The translations under genes and the position numbers were made by a program. From JAGNLA01 sp964639885 (GTDB lineage: Bacteria; Caldisericota; Caldisericia; JAAYUI01), in contig CAZXEH010000003.1 in the NCBI GenBank assembly GCA_964639885.1, positions 62,001 through 126,000 on the forward strand: 64,000 nucleotides of DNA. Reading direction: 5' to 3'. Below, piece after piece: positions 23,865-32,776 of the stretch (position 1 is the first letter of the stretch; each line of letters opens with the position of its first letter). The notes under the pieces are model-generated. The model made no database searches. It was not told the DNA's origin and saw nothing but the letters and a program-made list of their open reading frames with translations.

Positions 23865-24541
23865 TGCTCGAAATTGACAGGGTTTCAAAGCGTTTTGAGG
23901 GTTCGCAGCTGGCGCTTGTTGACGTGAGCTTCCAGCTTAAAAAGGGAGAGTTCGCATTTGTAATGGGTCACTCAGGCTCAGGCAAGAGCACGCTTCTGAA
24001 GCTTATTTACGGTGCAGGAAAACCAACTGGCGGAACCATCTTTGTCTTCGGCAAAAACGTAGGCAGGATGAGCGCAAACCAGATCGCTTCACTGAGAAGA
24101 AAACTTGGCATTGTCTTCCAGGATTACAAACTGATTCCAACAAAGACTGTTCAGGAAAATGTTGCGTTTGCCCTGGAGGCTCAGGGTTATCCCGACAGGC
24201 TAATCAGACCGAAGGTGAATGAAGTGTTGAGTTTTGTTGGCTTGAATCTCAGAAGCAGGGATTTTCCGAACACGCTTTCAGGTGGAGAGCAACAAAGGGT
24301 CGCTATTGCTAGAGCTTTGGTCAATGATCCCCCGCTCCTGCTTGCCGATGAACCAACCGGAAACCTCGACGAAGCCAACGCCCAATCCATCCTCAAGCTT
24401 CTGCTGGAAATCAACACAAAAGGCACGTCTGTTCTGGTCGCAACCCACGACCAGTCGATTGTCGAAAAAACAAAAATGAGGCTGATAAAGCTTGACCACG
24501 GCCAGAAAGTGAGTGACGGCTATGCTTGGCAGAGAGACTAG
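23864..24541 (+). CDS. ftsE: Cell division ATP-binding protein FtsE
   Basis: ABC-type ATPase of the FtsEX complex, which couples cytoplasmic ATP hydrolysis to control of cell-wall hydrolases at the septum. 225 residues from the ATG at 23864, which has GAGGAG five bases upstream; two GTG codons just before are less likely. Walker A is GHSGSGKST, the Q-loop is VFQDYKL, the signature is LSGGEQQRVAIARAL, Walker B is LLLADEPTGNLD, and a switch histidine is in ATHDQ. It overlaps yitT by one base and ftsX by about 20 bases. Confidence 0.93.
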   Translation: MLEIDRVSKRFEGSQLALVDVSFQLKKGEFAFVMGHSGSGKSTLLKLIYGAGKPTGGTIFVFGKNVGRMSANQIASLRRKLGIVFQDYKLIPTKTVQENVAFALEAQGYPDRLIRPKVNEVLSFVGLNLRSRDFPNTLSGGEQQRVAIARALVNDPPLLLADEPTGNLDEANAQSILKLLLEINTKGTSVLVATHDQSIVEKTKMRLIKLDHGQKVSDGYAWQRD

Positions 24542-25409
24542 ATGGGCATTCCGTTCAATCTGGCGTGGAGGCGGAAGATCGCTGGCTGCGATCATCGTGA
24601 CTGCCATAACTGTTTTCCTTGCAAGCACAACCCTTCTGCTTGGCCTTGCCGGAATGAACTTTGGACAGACAGCGAAGGAACGCTTTACAATCCCCGTTTA
24701 CCTCACAAAATCAGCCGATGAAACAATCGCAAAAAACCTTGCCGGTCAGATTGAGAAAATGGACGGAGTAAAATCCGTGACAGTCAAAAGTCCCGATGAC
24801 CAGATGAAGGAAGCCGAAGGGCTTCTCCTCGGCAGCAAACGTTCGGCCATAACAAACTCTCTTGGCTACAATCCTTTTGGCTACAGCCTTGAGGTTGTGC
24901 CGACAGACCCCGGCAGAATTGCAGAGTTGACCGAGCAAATCGAGTCTTATACGGATGTTGAGGATGTGGTCAACGATCCTACGGTTATTATGAAATTCCT
25001 TAATGTTTTTGCCATTTTCAGATGGATTGCCCTCGGATTGGCGCTCATTTCAATACTGGTCTCATCGATGGTCATCTCGCTGACAATCGCTCTTTCGATC
25101 AACTCAAGGAGACAGGAAATCGAGATCATGAGCCTTGTTGGGGCTTCACCGTCTGCAATAGTTAGGCCGTTCCTCATCGAAGGCATCTTTTACGGACTTG
25201 TTGGCGGTGGTCTTGCAGCCGGACTTGCCTACGCATCTTGGAAGTACATCACCAGGCTGTTCTCAACAAACCTTCCCTGGTTTGACCTCAACATTTCCAA
25301 CGCAACCTTCCTGCTGGTTTTGGCTGGGACGGTCGGTTTCGGCCTGCTTACCGGTTTTTTCACGAGTTTGTATTCGTCCAGGGCTAATCTGGGGAGGATT
25401 GAGTCTTGA
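24522..25409 (+). CDS. ftsX: Cell division membrane protein FtsX
   Basis: Permease-like partner of FtsE, about 295 residues. The first helix is at about 22-44 (IIVTAITVFLASTTLLLG). An extracytoplasmic domain (about 45-165) contacts wall hydrolases or their activators. Three more helices make up the FtsX/MacB-type domain; the segment SRRQEIEIMSLVGASPSAIVR between helices is characteristic. The ATG at 24522 is preferred over the GTG at 24513. Its stop overlaps the TTG start of the peptidase gene (TTGA), so FtsE, FtsX and the peptidase are probably made together. Confidence 0.92.
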   Translation: MLGRETRWAFRSIWRGGGRSLAAIIVTAITVFLASTTLLLGLAGMNFGQTAKERFTIPVYLTKSADETIAKNLAGQIEKMDGVKSVTVKSPDDQMKEAEGLLLGSKRSAITNSLGYNPFGYSLEVVPTDPGRIAELTEQIESYTDVEDVVNDPTVIMKFLNVFAIFRWIALGLALISILVSSMVISLTIALSINSRRQEIEIMSLVGASPSAIVRPFLIEGIFYGLVGGGLAAGLAYASWKYITRLFSTNLPWFDLNISNATFLLVLAGTVGFGLLTGFFTSLYSSRANLGRIES

Positions 25410-26590
25410 AGAAGGTTTTGTTGGGTTTAATGTTGTTGACGCTGGTGGCGCCGGCTGGCATTTCAAAGGGTTCGCTTGAAGGTGAACTGGCTGCCCTTCA
25501 AAAAAGAGTCAGGCAGACCCAGCAGAAAATTGAGCAGGAAAAATCATATCAGAAAGCTCTCAAGGCAAACTATGGCAACGCTTATCAAAACTGGCTGACA
25601 GCAAAAGCAGAACTTGACACCATCAACAACAGGCTCATAAAGCTCAAAAAAGACATTGAAAATATCAGAAAAGACATTGTTAACACCAAAGCAAAAATCG
25701 CCACAAAGGGAACCCAGGTCGACAAAAAGCGCAAGGAAATCGGCCAGCTTCTCACCGTCATCCACAAATACCGAAACACACGTTTCGTTGATTACGTCTT
25801 CTCTGCCAACGATTTTTCTGAGCTTTTGACCCGAAACAGGCTGATGAACCAGCTGCTGAAAAAGGCGATGGAGGCCATAACCGACCTTCAGGACGAATCT
25901 GCGAGCCTGATAACGCTTAAAAACAAGCTGAAAACCCAGGAGTCAGACCTTTCCGACCTTATCTCCCAGACAAAGAAAGATCAGCAGAGGGTCAACAATC
26001 TCCAGACACACCAGCAGAACCTCATGAATTCAATCACGCAAAGTCAGACACAGAGCAAGCAGATGGAAGACGAGTATGAACGCCAGATGGAGCGCGACAG
26101 TGAAGCCATCAAAGTGTTCATCAAAAAGATTCAGGAAGAACGTGAACGAAAAGCAAGAGAAGCCAAACAGCCGCAACTCAAGTGGAATGGGAAATTCATC
26201 TGGCCGCTTGCAAACGGGAAAGTGGTCGGGGCTGCAGCTGAATACGGCTGGAGAATCCACCCGATTTTCGGTTACAGGAAGTTCCATTACGGACTCGATG
26301 TCGATGCACCCCTTGGAACGCCCGTTCTTGCCTGTGCTGACGGAGTTGTCGAGCTTGCCTCATGGTTTGGTGGTTACGGAAACTGTATCATCATCAACCA
26401 CGGAGATGGCTGGACGACGACTTACGGGCATCTTCTCGACTACAGGGTGAAAAAAAATGATGTCGTTAAACAGGGACAAACAATTGCCCTTTGTGGTTCA
26501 ACCGGACTTTCAACCGAACCACATGTCCACCTTGAAGTAAGAAAAAACGGAAACACAGTATCACCGAGGGATTACCTTCCGCCAAGATAA
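25406..26590 (+). CDS. Secreted coiled-coil M23 (LytM) peptidase, EnvC-like
   Basis: Cell-wall-associated protein of 394 residues. The N-terminal signal peptide (KKVLLGLMLLTLVAPAGIS) is followed by a long coiled coil (about 25-245) and a LytM domain (about 270-390). Zinc ligands look intact: His and Asp in HYGLDVD and the HVH motif in PHVHLEVRKN, with YGHL between. It could therefore be an active endopeptidase, unlike E. coli EnvC, which has lost metal ligands and activates amidases. Its TTG start overlaps the ftsX stop and has GGGGAGG eight bases upstream. The link to FtsEX is inferred from operon structure and architecture. Confidence 0.9.
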   Translation: MKKVLLGLMLLTLVAPAGISKGSLEGELAALQKRVRQTQQKIEQEKSYQKALKANYGNAYQNWLTAKAELDTINNRLIKLKKDIENIRKDIVNTKAKIATKGTQVDKKRKEIGQLLTVIHKYRNTRFVDYVFSANDFSELLTRNRLMNQLLKKAMEAITDLQDESASLITLKNKLKTQESDLSDLISQTKKDQQRVNNLQTHQQNLMNSITQSQTQSKQMEDEYERQMERDSEAIKVFIKKIQEERERKAREAKQPQLKWNGKFIWPLANGKVVGAAAEYGWRIHPIFGYRKFHYGLDVDAPLGTPVLACADGVVELASWFGGYGNCIIINHGDGWTTTYGHLLDYRVKKNDVVKQGQTIALCGSTGLSTEPHVHLEVRKNGNTVSPRDYLPPR

Positions 26591-26629
26591 AGGACACTGC
26601 CTCTTATACACAATTTTTATTTATCAGCC

Positions 26630-26658
26630 GCAAATTATGACTTAAAATTCTAATTTGC
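26630..26658. repeat. AT-rich inverted repeat upstream of ctpA
   Basis: GCAAATTA (26630-26637) and TAATTTGC (26651-26658) separated by 13 bases, 20 bases before ctpA. No T-run follows, so it is not a convincing terminator; it could be an operator. The 87-base gap holds nothing else visible. Confidence 0.4.
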
Positions 26659-26677
26659 GCATTGAAAGAGGTGCAAC

Positions 26678-27910
26678 ATGGAAGACAACACAAATGAAAC
26701 TCCTGTAATCATCGAAAAACCCCAGCAGCAGAACAGGTTTGTTACCACAATCCTGATCATAATCATAGCCATTTTCACCTTCGGCGCTGGAATTTTCTCG
26801 GGCATAATGATCTCAAACTCATCCCAGACCTACATTCCAAACCAGCAGGGCAATGGCGAACAACAGGGAACCCTCCCAGGCTACAACCTGCTCAACGAAG
26901 TGATCAATATTGCAAAGACCAACTATATCAGGCCTCTTTCCGAAGAAGACCTTGCAAAATCGGTTCTCCTTGGACTTGACCCATACTCAATCTATTTCAA
27001 CAAGGATGATTACAACAAGTTTACAGAGCAGACGACCGGTGAATATTCAGGCATCGGCGTGATGATCCAGTTGGACGACAACAAGCGCTCTGTGGTTGTG
27101 TACCAGGTGTTTAGCCCGTCACCGGCAGAATCAGCAGGCGTTGAAGAGGGTTGGGTCATACACTCGATCAATGGCGAATTGATTTCAACACCAGACCTCG
27201 ATCTTGTCTCAAGCAAAATCAGAGGCGATGAAGGAACGAAGGTCACAATTGAGTTTCTTGCTAATGGCAAGAGTGTGACCAAAGAGATAACAAGATCAAG
27301 AGTCGAAGTTGACTCCGTCTCATATAAAATAATTGAAAAGAACGTTGGATATATCTATCTCTCGAGCTTCATGACCAACAGTGCCCAGGAAATGAAAGAT
27401 GCAATCAACGAACTGAAGCTTCAGGGGGCAACAAAATTTATTCTGGACATCAGGCGTGATGGCGGTGGATTGCTGAAGACCTGTCAGGAAATCGGCAGCC
27501 TGTTCATCAAATCTGGCGTTCTCGTCACCGTTGAGGACAGGAACAAAGTGAAGAGAAGCCTTGAATGCAATGGCCCAGGATTTGGCTACCCACTTGTGCT
27601 CCTTGTTGACAAGTATTCAGCCTCAGCCTCGGAAATCCTTGCCGGTGCGCTTCAGGATCACAAGATTGCCACACTCATCGGCCAAAGGACGTATGGCAAA
27701 GGCCTTGTCCAAAACATTATCCCAATGAGAAACGGCGGAGCAGTCAAGATTACAATCCAGCAGTACATGAGACCGTCTGGAAAGCCGGTCGATTTCATCG
27801 GCATAACGCCGGATATCATCGTGAACACTGACGAATACAAACCGCTGCCAAAAGATTACAAGAATGATCCTGTAATTCTTGAAGCCCTTAAAGTGCTCGG
27901 AGGTAAATGA
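26678..27910 (+). CDS. ctpA: C-terminal processing peptidase (S41 family) with PDZ domain
   Basis: Membrane-anchored serine protease that trims or degrades extracytoplasmic proteins. 410 residues: a short cytoplasmic N-terminus, one helix (about 22-46, ILIIIIAIFTFGAGIFSGIM), a PDZ domain (about 120-210; GIGVMIQLD and SPAESAGVEEGWVIHSING) and an S41 domain. The nucleophile serine is in KYSASASEILAGAL and the catalytic lysine in GQRTYGKGLVQ. GAGGTG precedes the ATG. The stop overlaps the ATPase start (ATGA). Confidence 0.93.
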   Translation: MEDNTNETPVIIEKPQQQNRFVTTILIIIIAIFTFGAGIFSGIMISNSSQTYIPNQQGNGEQQGTLPGYNLLNEVINIAKTNYIRPLSEEDLAKSVLLGLDPYSIYFNKDDYNKFTEQTTGEYSGIGVMIQLDDNKRSVVVYQVFSPSPAESAGVEEGWVIHSINGELISTPDLDLVSSKIRGDEGTKVTIEFLANGKSVTKEITRSRVEVDSVSYKIIEKNVGYIYLSSFMTNSAQEMKDAINELKLQGATKFILDIRRDGGGLLKTCQEIGSLFIKSGVLVTVEDRNKVKRSLECNGPGFGYPLVLLVDKYSASASEILAGALQDHKIATLIGQRTYGKGLVQNIIPMRNGGAVKITIQQYMRPSGKPVDFIGITPDIIVNTDEYKPLPKDYKNDPVILEALKVLGGK

Positions 27911-30516
27911 AGATGAACTTTCACGCCAGGAAAGCTGATGAAGTGCTTAAAGAACTGGGCACAACTCAAAACGGCCTGACATCAAGGGAAGCATCGGACA
28001 GAATTCACAAGTACGGCAAAAACGAAATAGACACAAAGGAAAGAACTCCCATTTGGTCGATGATCATTGAACAGTTTTCGTCACCTTTGGTTCTCATTCT
28101 TGTGGCTGCCTGCATTTTCAGCATTATTCAGGGCGAGAGTGTCGATGCAACAGCAATCATCGTCATCCTGATCGCAAACTCGGTGCTTGGTATCATCCAG
28201 CAGTTCAAATCCGAAGGTGCGCTCGAAGCCCTAAGAAAACTTGCAGCGCCAAAAGCGCAGGTGCTTCGTGACGGCAACATCACAACAGTCAACTCAAGCG
28301 ACCTCGTGCCAGGAGACGTTGTACTCCTTATCGCAGGCGATCTTGTTCCGGCAGACATAAGACTTATCGAAACGATCAAACTGAGCATGTCGGAAGCCAT
28401 TCTTACCGGTGAGTCCAAACCAAGCCAGAAGGATGCCGGAGCAACCCTGCCGGAATCAGCTGTTACAGGTGATCAGTGCAACATGGCTTTCATGGGCACG
28501 GTTGTGACAACGGGCAGGGGCAAAGGCGTCGTTGTCGGAACAGGTAAAACTACAGCAATGGGCGCAATCGCCGTTTCACTCTCTCAGGTCAAGCGCGACA
28601 AAACACCGCTTGAAATGCAGCTGCACCAGCTTGGCGTCATGCTTTCAATCATTTTCCTCACAATATGCGTCCTCATCTTCGCCCTCTTCATCTTTGAAGG
28701 ACTCGTTGTCGATCACAAGGCGTGGGGCGACATTTTCAACATAGCCATCATGACATCAATCTCTCTTGCCGTTGCGGCAATTCCAGAGGGGCTCCCTGCA
28801 GTCGTTACAATTGTTCTCTCCATAGGCGTTTCAAGGATGAGCAAGGAAGGCGCAATCATCAGAAGGCTTTCCTCTGTTGAGACGCTTGGCTGCACAACCG
28901 TTATCTGCACTGACAAAACTGGAACCCTCACCGAGAACAAAATGAAGGTCGAACGAGCATTTGTAGACCTCAAAGATATCGATGTGACAGTCGACAAACC
29001 CAACAGCCTCGGTCCGTTGGCAAAAATCGGTGCCGGTTGCAACGACTCCGCCTATAATGCCGATGGAACGCTTATTGGCGATCCAACTGAAACAGCACTT
29101 GTTGAGTTTGCCGAAATCCTCGGCATGCCATTGAACGAAGTTCCGCCAAGGGTCGACGAAATCCCGTTTGATTCTGACAGGAAAGCCATGACAACTGTTC
29201 ACAGGGAACATGGCAAAACCTTTGCCTACATCAAGGGCGCATTTGAAGTCGTCCTTTCCATGTCAACAAGGGTTGAAGTTGACGGGGAGATCAGAACAAT
29301 CACGCCAGAACTTCGAGAAAAGCTTGAAGGTGGCGGAAAACACATCACCCATGATGGCTACAGGACGATGGGATTTGCCTACAAGCACGCTCCGGTTCCC
29401 GAACCAGACGACAAGGTTGAGGAAAGGGATTTCATCCTTGTTGGATTCCTTGGACTCAAAGACCCGATAAGGCCACAGGTTCCTGGGTCAGTCAAGGAAG
29501 CAACTGAAGCCGGCATAAAAACGGTTATGGTTACAGGCGATCATCCAGAAACTGCCATGATTTATGCAAAAAAGCTTGGAATCGCCAAAGAAGGTGACAA
29601 GCCGATAACCGGTGCAGATTTCATCGCAAACCCTCCTGGTTTGGATGAGAAGATACTCCACACCAGAGTTTTTGCCAGAGTTTCACCGCACGACAAACTG
29701 AGGATTGTTGAAGTTCTCCAGCGCAGCAACGAAGTGGTTGCAATGACCGGCGACGGTGTTAACGATGCTCCGGCGCTCAAGAAGGCCGACATCGGCGTTT
29801 CAATGGGCAAGTCTGGAACCGAGGTTGCAAAAGACGCAAGTTCGCTAATCCTTACAGACGACAGCTTCTCGACCATCGTCAAAGCCATTCATGAAGGCCG
29901 CGTCATCTACGACAACATCATCAAGTTCATATGGTACATGCTTGGCGCAAACATCGGAGAAGTATTCATCGTCCTCCTCGGTCTCATTTTCTACAGGATT
30001 TCACCCCTTACACCAATCCAGCTTCTCTGGATAAACCTTCTTACAGACGGCCTTCCAGCCCTTGCTCTTGGTGTTGAGCCGGCTGAACACGGCATCATGA
30101 GAAGAAAACCGAGAAACCCGAAAAAGAAAATCCTTGACTCCAAATTCCTCGTTTCATTGATCATAAGAGGTCTTGTAATGGGCGGAGTGGTTTTCGCTTC
30201 GTTTGCCATAGGGTCAAATATCGGTGGAATTGAGATGGGACAGACGTTCGCCTTCACAACCTGCATCCTCTCGGAACTTCTGATGGCATATGTCGGAAGA
30301 TCATTCACAAAGCATTTCTGGCAGATCAAGCCTTTAGGCAACCCACAGCTTCTGCTGGCAATCCTTGGGTCAATAGGCCTTACAGCCGTCTGCTTCATTC
30401 CTGGAATTGCCCAAATCTTCAAGGTCGATGCGCTCAACTTTGAGTACATTGAAATTATCATCGGTCTCAGCCTTGTGCCGGCAATCTTCATAGACCTTAT
30501 CAAGGGCAGGCAATGA
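27907..30516 (+). CDS. P-type cation-transporting ATPase, Ca2+ (P2A) type
   Basis: Membrane ion pump of 869 residues, resembling bacterial SERCA/PMCA-like Ca2+ ATPases. It has the actuator motif LTGES, the phosphorylation site CTDKTGTLTENKM, the hinge GDGVNDAPALKKADIG, and PEGLP in helix 4, which contributes to a Ca2+ site. The segment NLLTDGLPALALG corresponds to helix 6 with the Asn/Thr/Asp ligands of calcium pumps. N- and C-terminal cation ATPase domains are both present. The ATG overlaps the ctpA stop; gmk overlaps its own stop. Ca2+ is the best guess; the substrate cannot be proved from sequence alone. Confidence 0.9.
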   Translation: MKMNFHARKADEVLKELGTTQNGLTSREASDRIHKYGKNEIDTKERTPIWSMIIEQFSSPLVLILVAACIFSIIQGESVDATAIIVILIANSVLGIIQQFKSEGALEALRKLAAPKAQVLRDGNITTVNSSDLVPGDVVLLIAGDLVPADIRLIETIKLSMSEAILTGESKPSQKDAGATLPESAVTGDQCNMAFMGTVVTTGRGKGVVVGTGKTTAMGAIAVSLSQVKRDKTPLEMQLHQLGVMLSIIFLTICVLIFALFIFEGLVVDHKAWGDIFNIAIMTSISLAVAAIPEGLPAVVTIVLSIGVSRMSKEGAIIRRLSSVETLGCTTVICTDKTGTLTENKMKVERAFVDLKDIDVTVDKPNSLGPLAKIGAGCNDSAYNADGTLIGDPTETALVEFAEILGMPLNEVPPRVDEIPFDSDRKAMTTVHREHGKTFAYIKGAFEVVLSMSTRVEVDGEIRTITPELREKLEGGGKHITHDGYRTMGFAYKHAPVPEPDDKVEERDFILVGFLGLKDPIRPQVPGSVKEATEAGIKTVMVTGDHPETAMIYAKKLGIAKEGDKPITGADFIANPPGLDEKILHTRVFARVSPHDKLRIVEVLQRSNEVVAMTGDGVNDAPALKKADIGVSMGKSGTEVAKDASSLILTDDSFSTIVKAIHEGRVIYDNIIKFIWYMLGANIGEVFIVLLGLIFYRISPLTPIQLLWINLLTDGLPALALGVEPAEHGIMRRKPRNPKKKILDSKFLVSLIIRGLVMGGVVFASFAIGSNIGGIEMGQTFAFTTCILSELLMAYVGRSFTKHFWQIKPLGNPQLLLAILGSIGLTAVCFIPGIAQIFKVDALNFEYIEIIIGLSLVPAIFIDLIKGRQ

Positions 30517-31073
30517 GAAAAGGAACACTGTTCGTTCTTTCAGGCCCTTCAGGGGTTGGCAAGACAACGATAAGACAGAAGATTCCAGACCTTCTGCCTG
30601 ACATACACATCTCAGTTTCCTGTACAACCAGGAAGCAGCGTGAAGGCGAAGTTGAAGGCAAGGATTATTTTTTTGTCACAACCGACCAGTTTGAGGACAT
30701 GCTTTCAGATGGTAAATTGCTGGAGTGGGCAAATGTTCATGGCAACATGTATGGAACCCCGCTTGAACCGATTGAGAATGCACTGGCAAAAGGCAAGGAT
30801 TCGCTGCTTGTCATCGATGTTCATGGTGCAGCCCAGGTCAGGGATGCAAGACCGGAATCAGTGCTGATCTTCCTTCTTCCACCATCCATAGATGAACTCA
30901 GGCGAAGGCTTGAAAGCCGGAACACTGAATCCGAGGAAAGCATCAGGATACGTCTTGACAATGCCAAGGAAGAGATAGAATTGTCATTGAAGTATGACCA
31001 TCAGGTAATCAACCACGACATAGAACAGGCAACGAGGGATGTTGTGGAAATCATAAGAAAAGGAAACAACTAG
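30513..31073 (+). CDS. gmk: Guanylate kinase
   Basis: Phosphorylates GMP to GDP with ATP. The 186-residue protein has the P-loop SGPSGVGKTT, the GMP-binding segment SCTTRKQREGEVEGKDYFF, EWANVHGNMYGTP and the lid region RRRLESRNTESEESIRIRL. The ATG overlaps the ATPase stop (ATGA). Followed after seven bases by rpoZ, the common gmk-rpoZ pairing. Confidence 0.96.
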   Translation: MRKGTLFVLSGPSGVGKTTIRQKIPDLLPDIHISVSCTTRKQREGEVEGKDYFFVTTDQFEDMLSDGKLLEWANVHGNMYGTPLEPIENALAKGKDSLLVIDVHGAAQVRDARPESVLIFLLPPSIDELRRRLESRNTESEESIRIRLDNAKEEIELSLKYDHQVINHDIEQATRDVVEIIRKGNN

Positions 31074-31080
31074 GAGAAAC

Positions 31081-31332
31081 ATGGTAGACAGAGCAAAAGT
31101 TGAGCAGTTCATAAAGAAAATGGATGGAAACAAGTATCTTGCAACCATCTTCCTCATCAAGAGGATCAACCAGATTCAGGCCAACCAGGCCAAGCTCATC
31201 GCAGGTTCAACAAGGTTCATGGTTGAGCAGGCAATTGACGAATTCCTCGCCAACAAGTCTGCAATGACCTTTGACGAACCGAATCCAGACGTGCTCATGG
31301 AGCCGGTTTCTGCCGAAGAACAGCAAGCCTGA
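31081..31332 (+). CDS. rpoZ: RNA polymerase omega subunit, divergent
   Basis: 83 residues. The segment NKYLATIFLIKRINQIQ resembles omega's NxYxLxxxxAKRARQL, and a second helix includes VEQAIDEFLANK, which resembles the usual KPxxxAxxEIxxGK. The match is weak, but position immediately after gmk is the standard one for rpoZ. The acidic C-terminal tail is not diagnostic. Omega stabilises the beta' subunit during polymerase assembly. Confidence 0.75.
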   Translation: MVDRAKVEQFIKKMDGNKYLATIFLIKRINQIQANQAKLIAGSTRFMVEQAIDEFLANKSAMTFDEPNPDVLMEPVSAEEQQA

Positions 31333-31335
31333 GCA

Positions 31336-31992
31336 ATGACTTTTGACGTTGGACTGCTGGCGATTGGATCATACCTTGCCGGTTCGTTTCCGTCAGGGTT
31401 TATTGTTGCCAAGCTCTTTGCAGGGACAGACATAAGATCGGTTGGGACAAGCCAGATCGGCGCTGCAAATGTCACGCGCCAGCTTGGCAAAACCTTTGGT
31501 GCGCTGTCATTGACTCTCGATCTCTTAAAAACCCTGATCCCAATGGCGATTGTAAAATATCTGCTGGCCTACCCCGACTGGGTTGTGGCCATTTGTGGTT
31601 GTGCCGCCGTTTTCGGGCACGATTTTTCGGCTTTTTTGAATCTCAACGGCGGTGAAGGATTAACCTGTTCAATGGCTGTTTTGTTCTTCCTCTCCCCGTT
31701 TCATTTCCTCATCGTCGGGCCGTTTGCCCTGGCAACCGGTTATCTGACAGGATACGTAACAATTGCCGGTGTCGTCGAATTTTGGGGGTTTGGTGTGGCC
31801 GTCTGGTCGACTGGTGGCCCAATGCCGGCTGTTTATGTGACAATCGCCTTGGTTACGCTTGCTTTTGTCAAGCAAATTCCCTGGATGTCCAAATACCCGA
31901 TCACAAAATTCATGGATCAGAACTTTGTTGCGCCCTCTACTGAATCTGTTGCATCATTTTCGCGAGGGCATCACGCGAGGAAAGCCCTGTAG
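31336..31992 (+). CDS. plsY: Acyl-phosphate:glycerol-3-phosphate acyltransferase
   Basis: Membrane enzyme making lysophosphatidate from acyl-phosphate and glycerol-3-phosphate, the first step of phospholipid synthesis. Three family blocks are visible: GSFPSGFIVAKLFAGTDIRS, TSQIGAANVTRQLGKTFG and GHDFSAFLNLNGGEGL (usually GGKG). Five or so membrane helices span the protein. It is 218 residues, with a slightly longer C-terminal tail than usual that overlaps tlyA tail to tail by 56 bases. Confidence 0.92.
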   Translation: MTFDVGLLAIGSYLAGSFPSGFIVAKLFAGTDIRSVGTSQIGAANVTRQLGKTFGALSLTLDLLKTLIPMAIVKYLLAYPDWVVAICGCAAVFGHDFSAFLNLNGGEGLTCSMAVLFFLSPFHFLIVGPFALATGYLTGYVTIAGVVEFWGFGVAVWSTGGPMPAVYVTIALVTLAFVKQIPWMSKYPITKFMDQNFVAPSTESVASFSRGHHARKAL

Positions 31993-32725
31993 AGCTTCCA
32001 AAATCAAGCCAGACCAGAAATTCCTGGTTCCCGTCGGCGCCTTTTATCTGCGAAGGAACAACATCCCGTATCGAGCAAGGAATGGCCATTATCCTGCCCA
32101 AGGCATCGGTTATTGCGCCCTCAAGATGCTCTCTTTTCCTGATGACTCCACCTTTGCCAACTTTACCTGGCCCAGCTTCAAACTGAGGTTTCAAAAGCCA
32201 GACAATCCAGGCAGGTGAAACAATAATTTCCCTCAACGGAGCAATCACCTTGTCACCGCTTATGAATGAGACATCGACGACGGCTGCCTCGGGTCTTGGA
32301 TCAAACGCCTCGGGCTTTAGAAACCTTGCGTTTGTTTTGTCCATCACAATCACCCTGGGATCGTTTGAAATCTTCGGTGCAAGTTGTGAGGTGCCTACGT
32401 CGACGCAGTAGACTCTTGTTGCCCCGTTTTGCAACAAACAGTCGGTGAATCCACCGGTTGAAGCTCCAATATCGATCATGACCAGACCTTCAGGGTTTAA
32501 TCTGAAGTTTTCCAAGGCTCCTTCAAGTTTTTGACCGCCACGGCCAACATATTTCGGTGGTTGCTCAAGCTCAAGCAAAGTTCCTTCCGGGAACAAAACG
32601 CCCGGTTTTGCCACAATGCTGCCATTGTGCCTCACCTTGCCAGCCATGATCAATAGCCTTGCCTGAGAGCGGGTTTCGACCCCTTCAAGAAGTGCAACAA
32701 TCTCATCTGCTCTAATTTTCTTCAT
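31937..32725 (-). CDS. tlyA: TlyA family rRNA 2'-O-methyltransferase (S4 domain plus FtsJ-like)
   Basis: Predicted ribosomal RNA ribose methyltransferase. An N-terminal S4 RNA-binding domain (KIRADEIVALLEGVETRSQA and IMAGKVRHNGS) precedes an FtsJ-like Rossmann domain with VMIDIGASTGGFTDCLLQNGA, YCVDVGTSQLAPKI and VVDVSFIS. About 262 residues from the ATG at 32725, where the S4 domain begins; an in-frame ATG at 32767 would add 14 unlike residues, and neither has a clear ribosome-binding site. It is divergent from mfd with only about 50 bases between starts and convergent with plsY. Members are often annotated as haemolysin from an old misnomer. Confidence 0.92.
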   Translation of the reverse strand: MKKIRADEIVALLEGVETRSQARLLIMAGKVRHNGSIVAKPGVLFPEGTLLELEQPPKYVGRGGQKLEGALENFRLNPEGLVMIDIGASTGGFTDCLLQNGATRVYCVDVGTSQLAPKISNDPRVIVMDKTNARFLKPEAFDPRPEAAVVDVSFISGDKVIAPLREIIVSPAWIVWLLKPQFEAGPGKVGKGGVIRKREHLEGAITDALGRIMAIPCSIRDVVPSQIKGADGNQEFLVWLDFGSSTGLSSRDALAKMMQQIQ

Positions 32726-32734
32726 CGTCGGTAT

Positions 32735-32763
32735 TTGACTTTTTCTGTTTCCTGCGTTAATAT
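32735..32763 (+). promoter_or_regulatory. Predicted mfd promoter with very short leader
   Basis: TTGACT (32735-32740), 17-base spacer, TAATAT (32758-32763). The mfd ATG at 32777 lies 13 bases past the -10 box with no ribosome-binding site, so the transcript would have a leader of about seven bases. Confidence 0.6.
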
Positions 32764-32776
32764 TCACATTTGTCTG

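Noticed and set aside
26630..26658. Inverted repeat GCAAATTA/TAATTTGC as a terminator of the LytM peptidase gene
   Set aside because: The stem is AT-rich with a 13-base loop and no T-run follows; kept only as a repeat.
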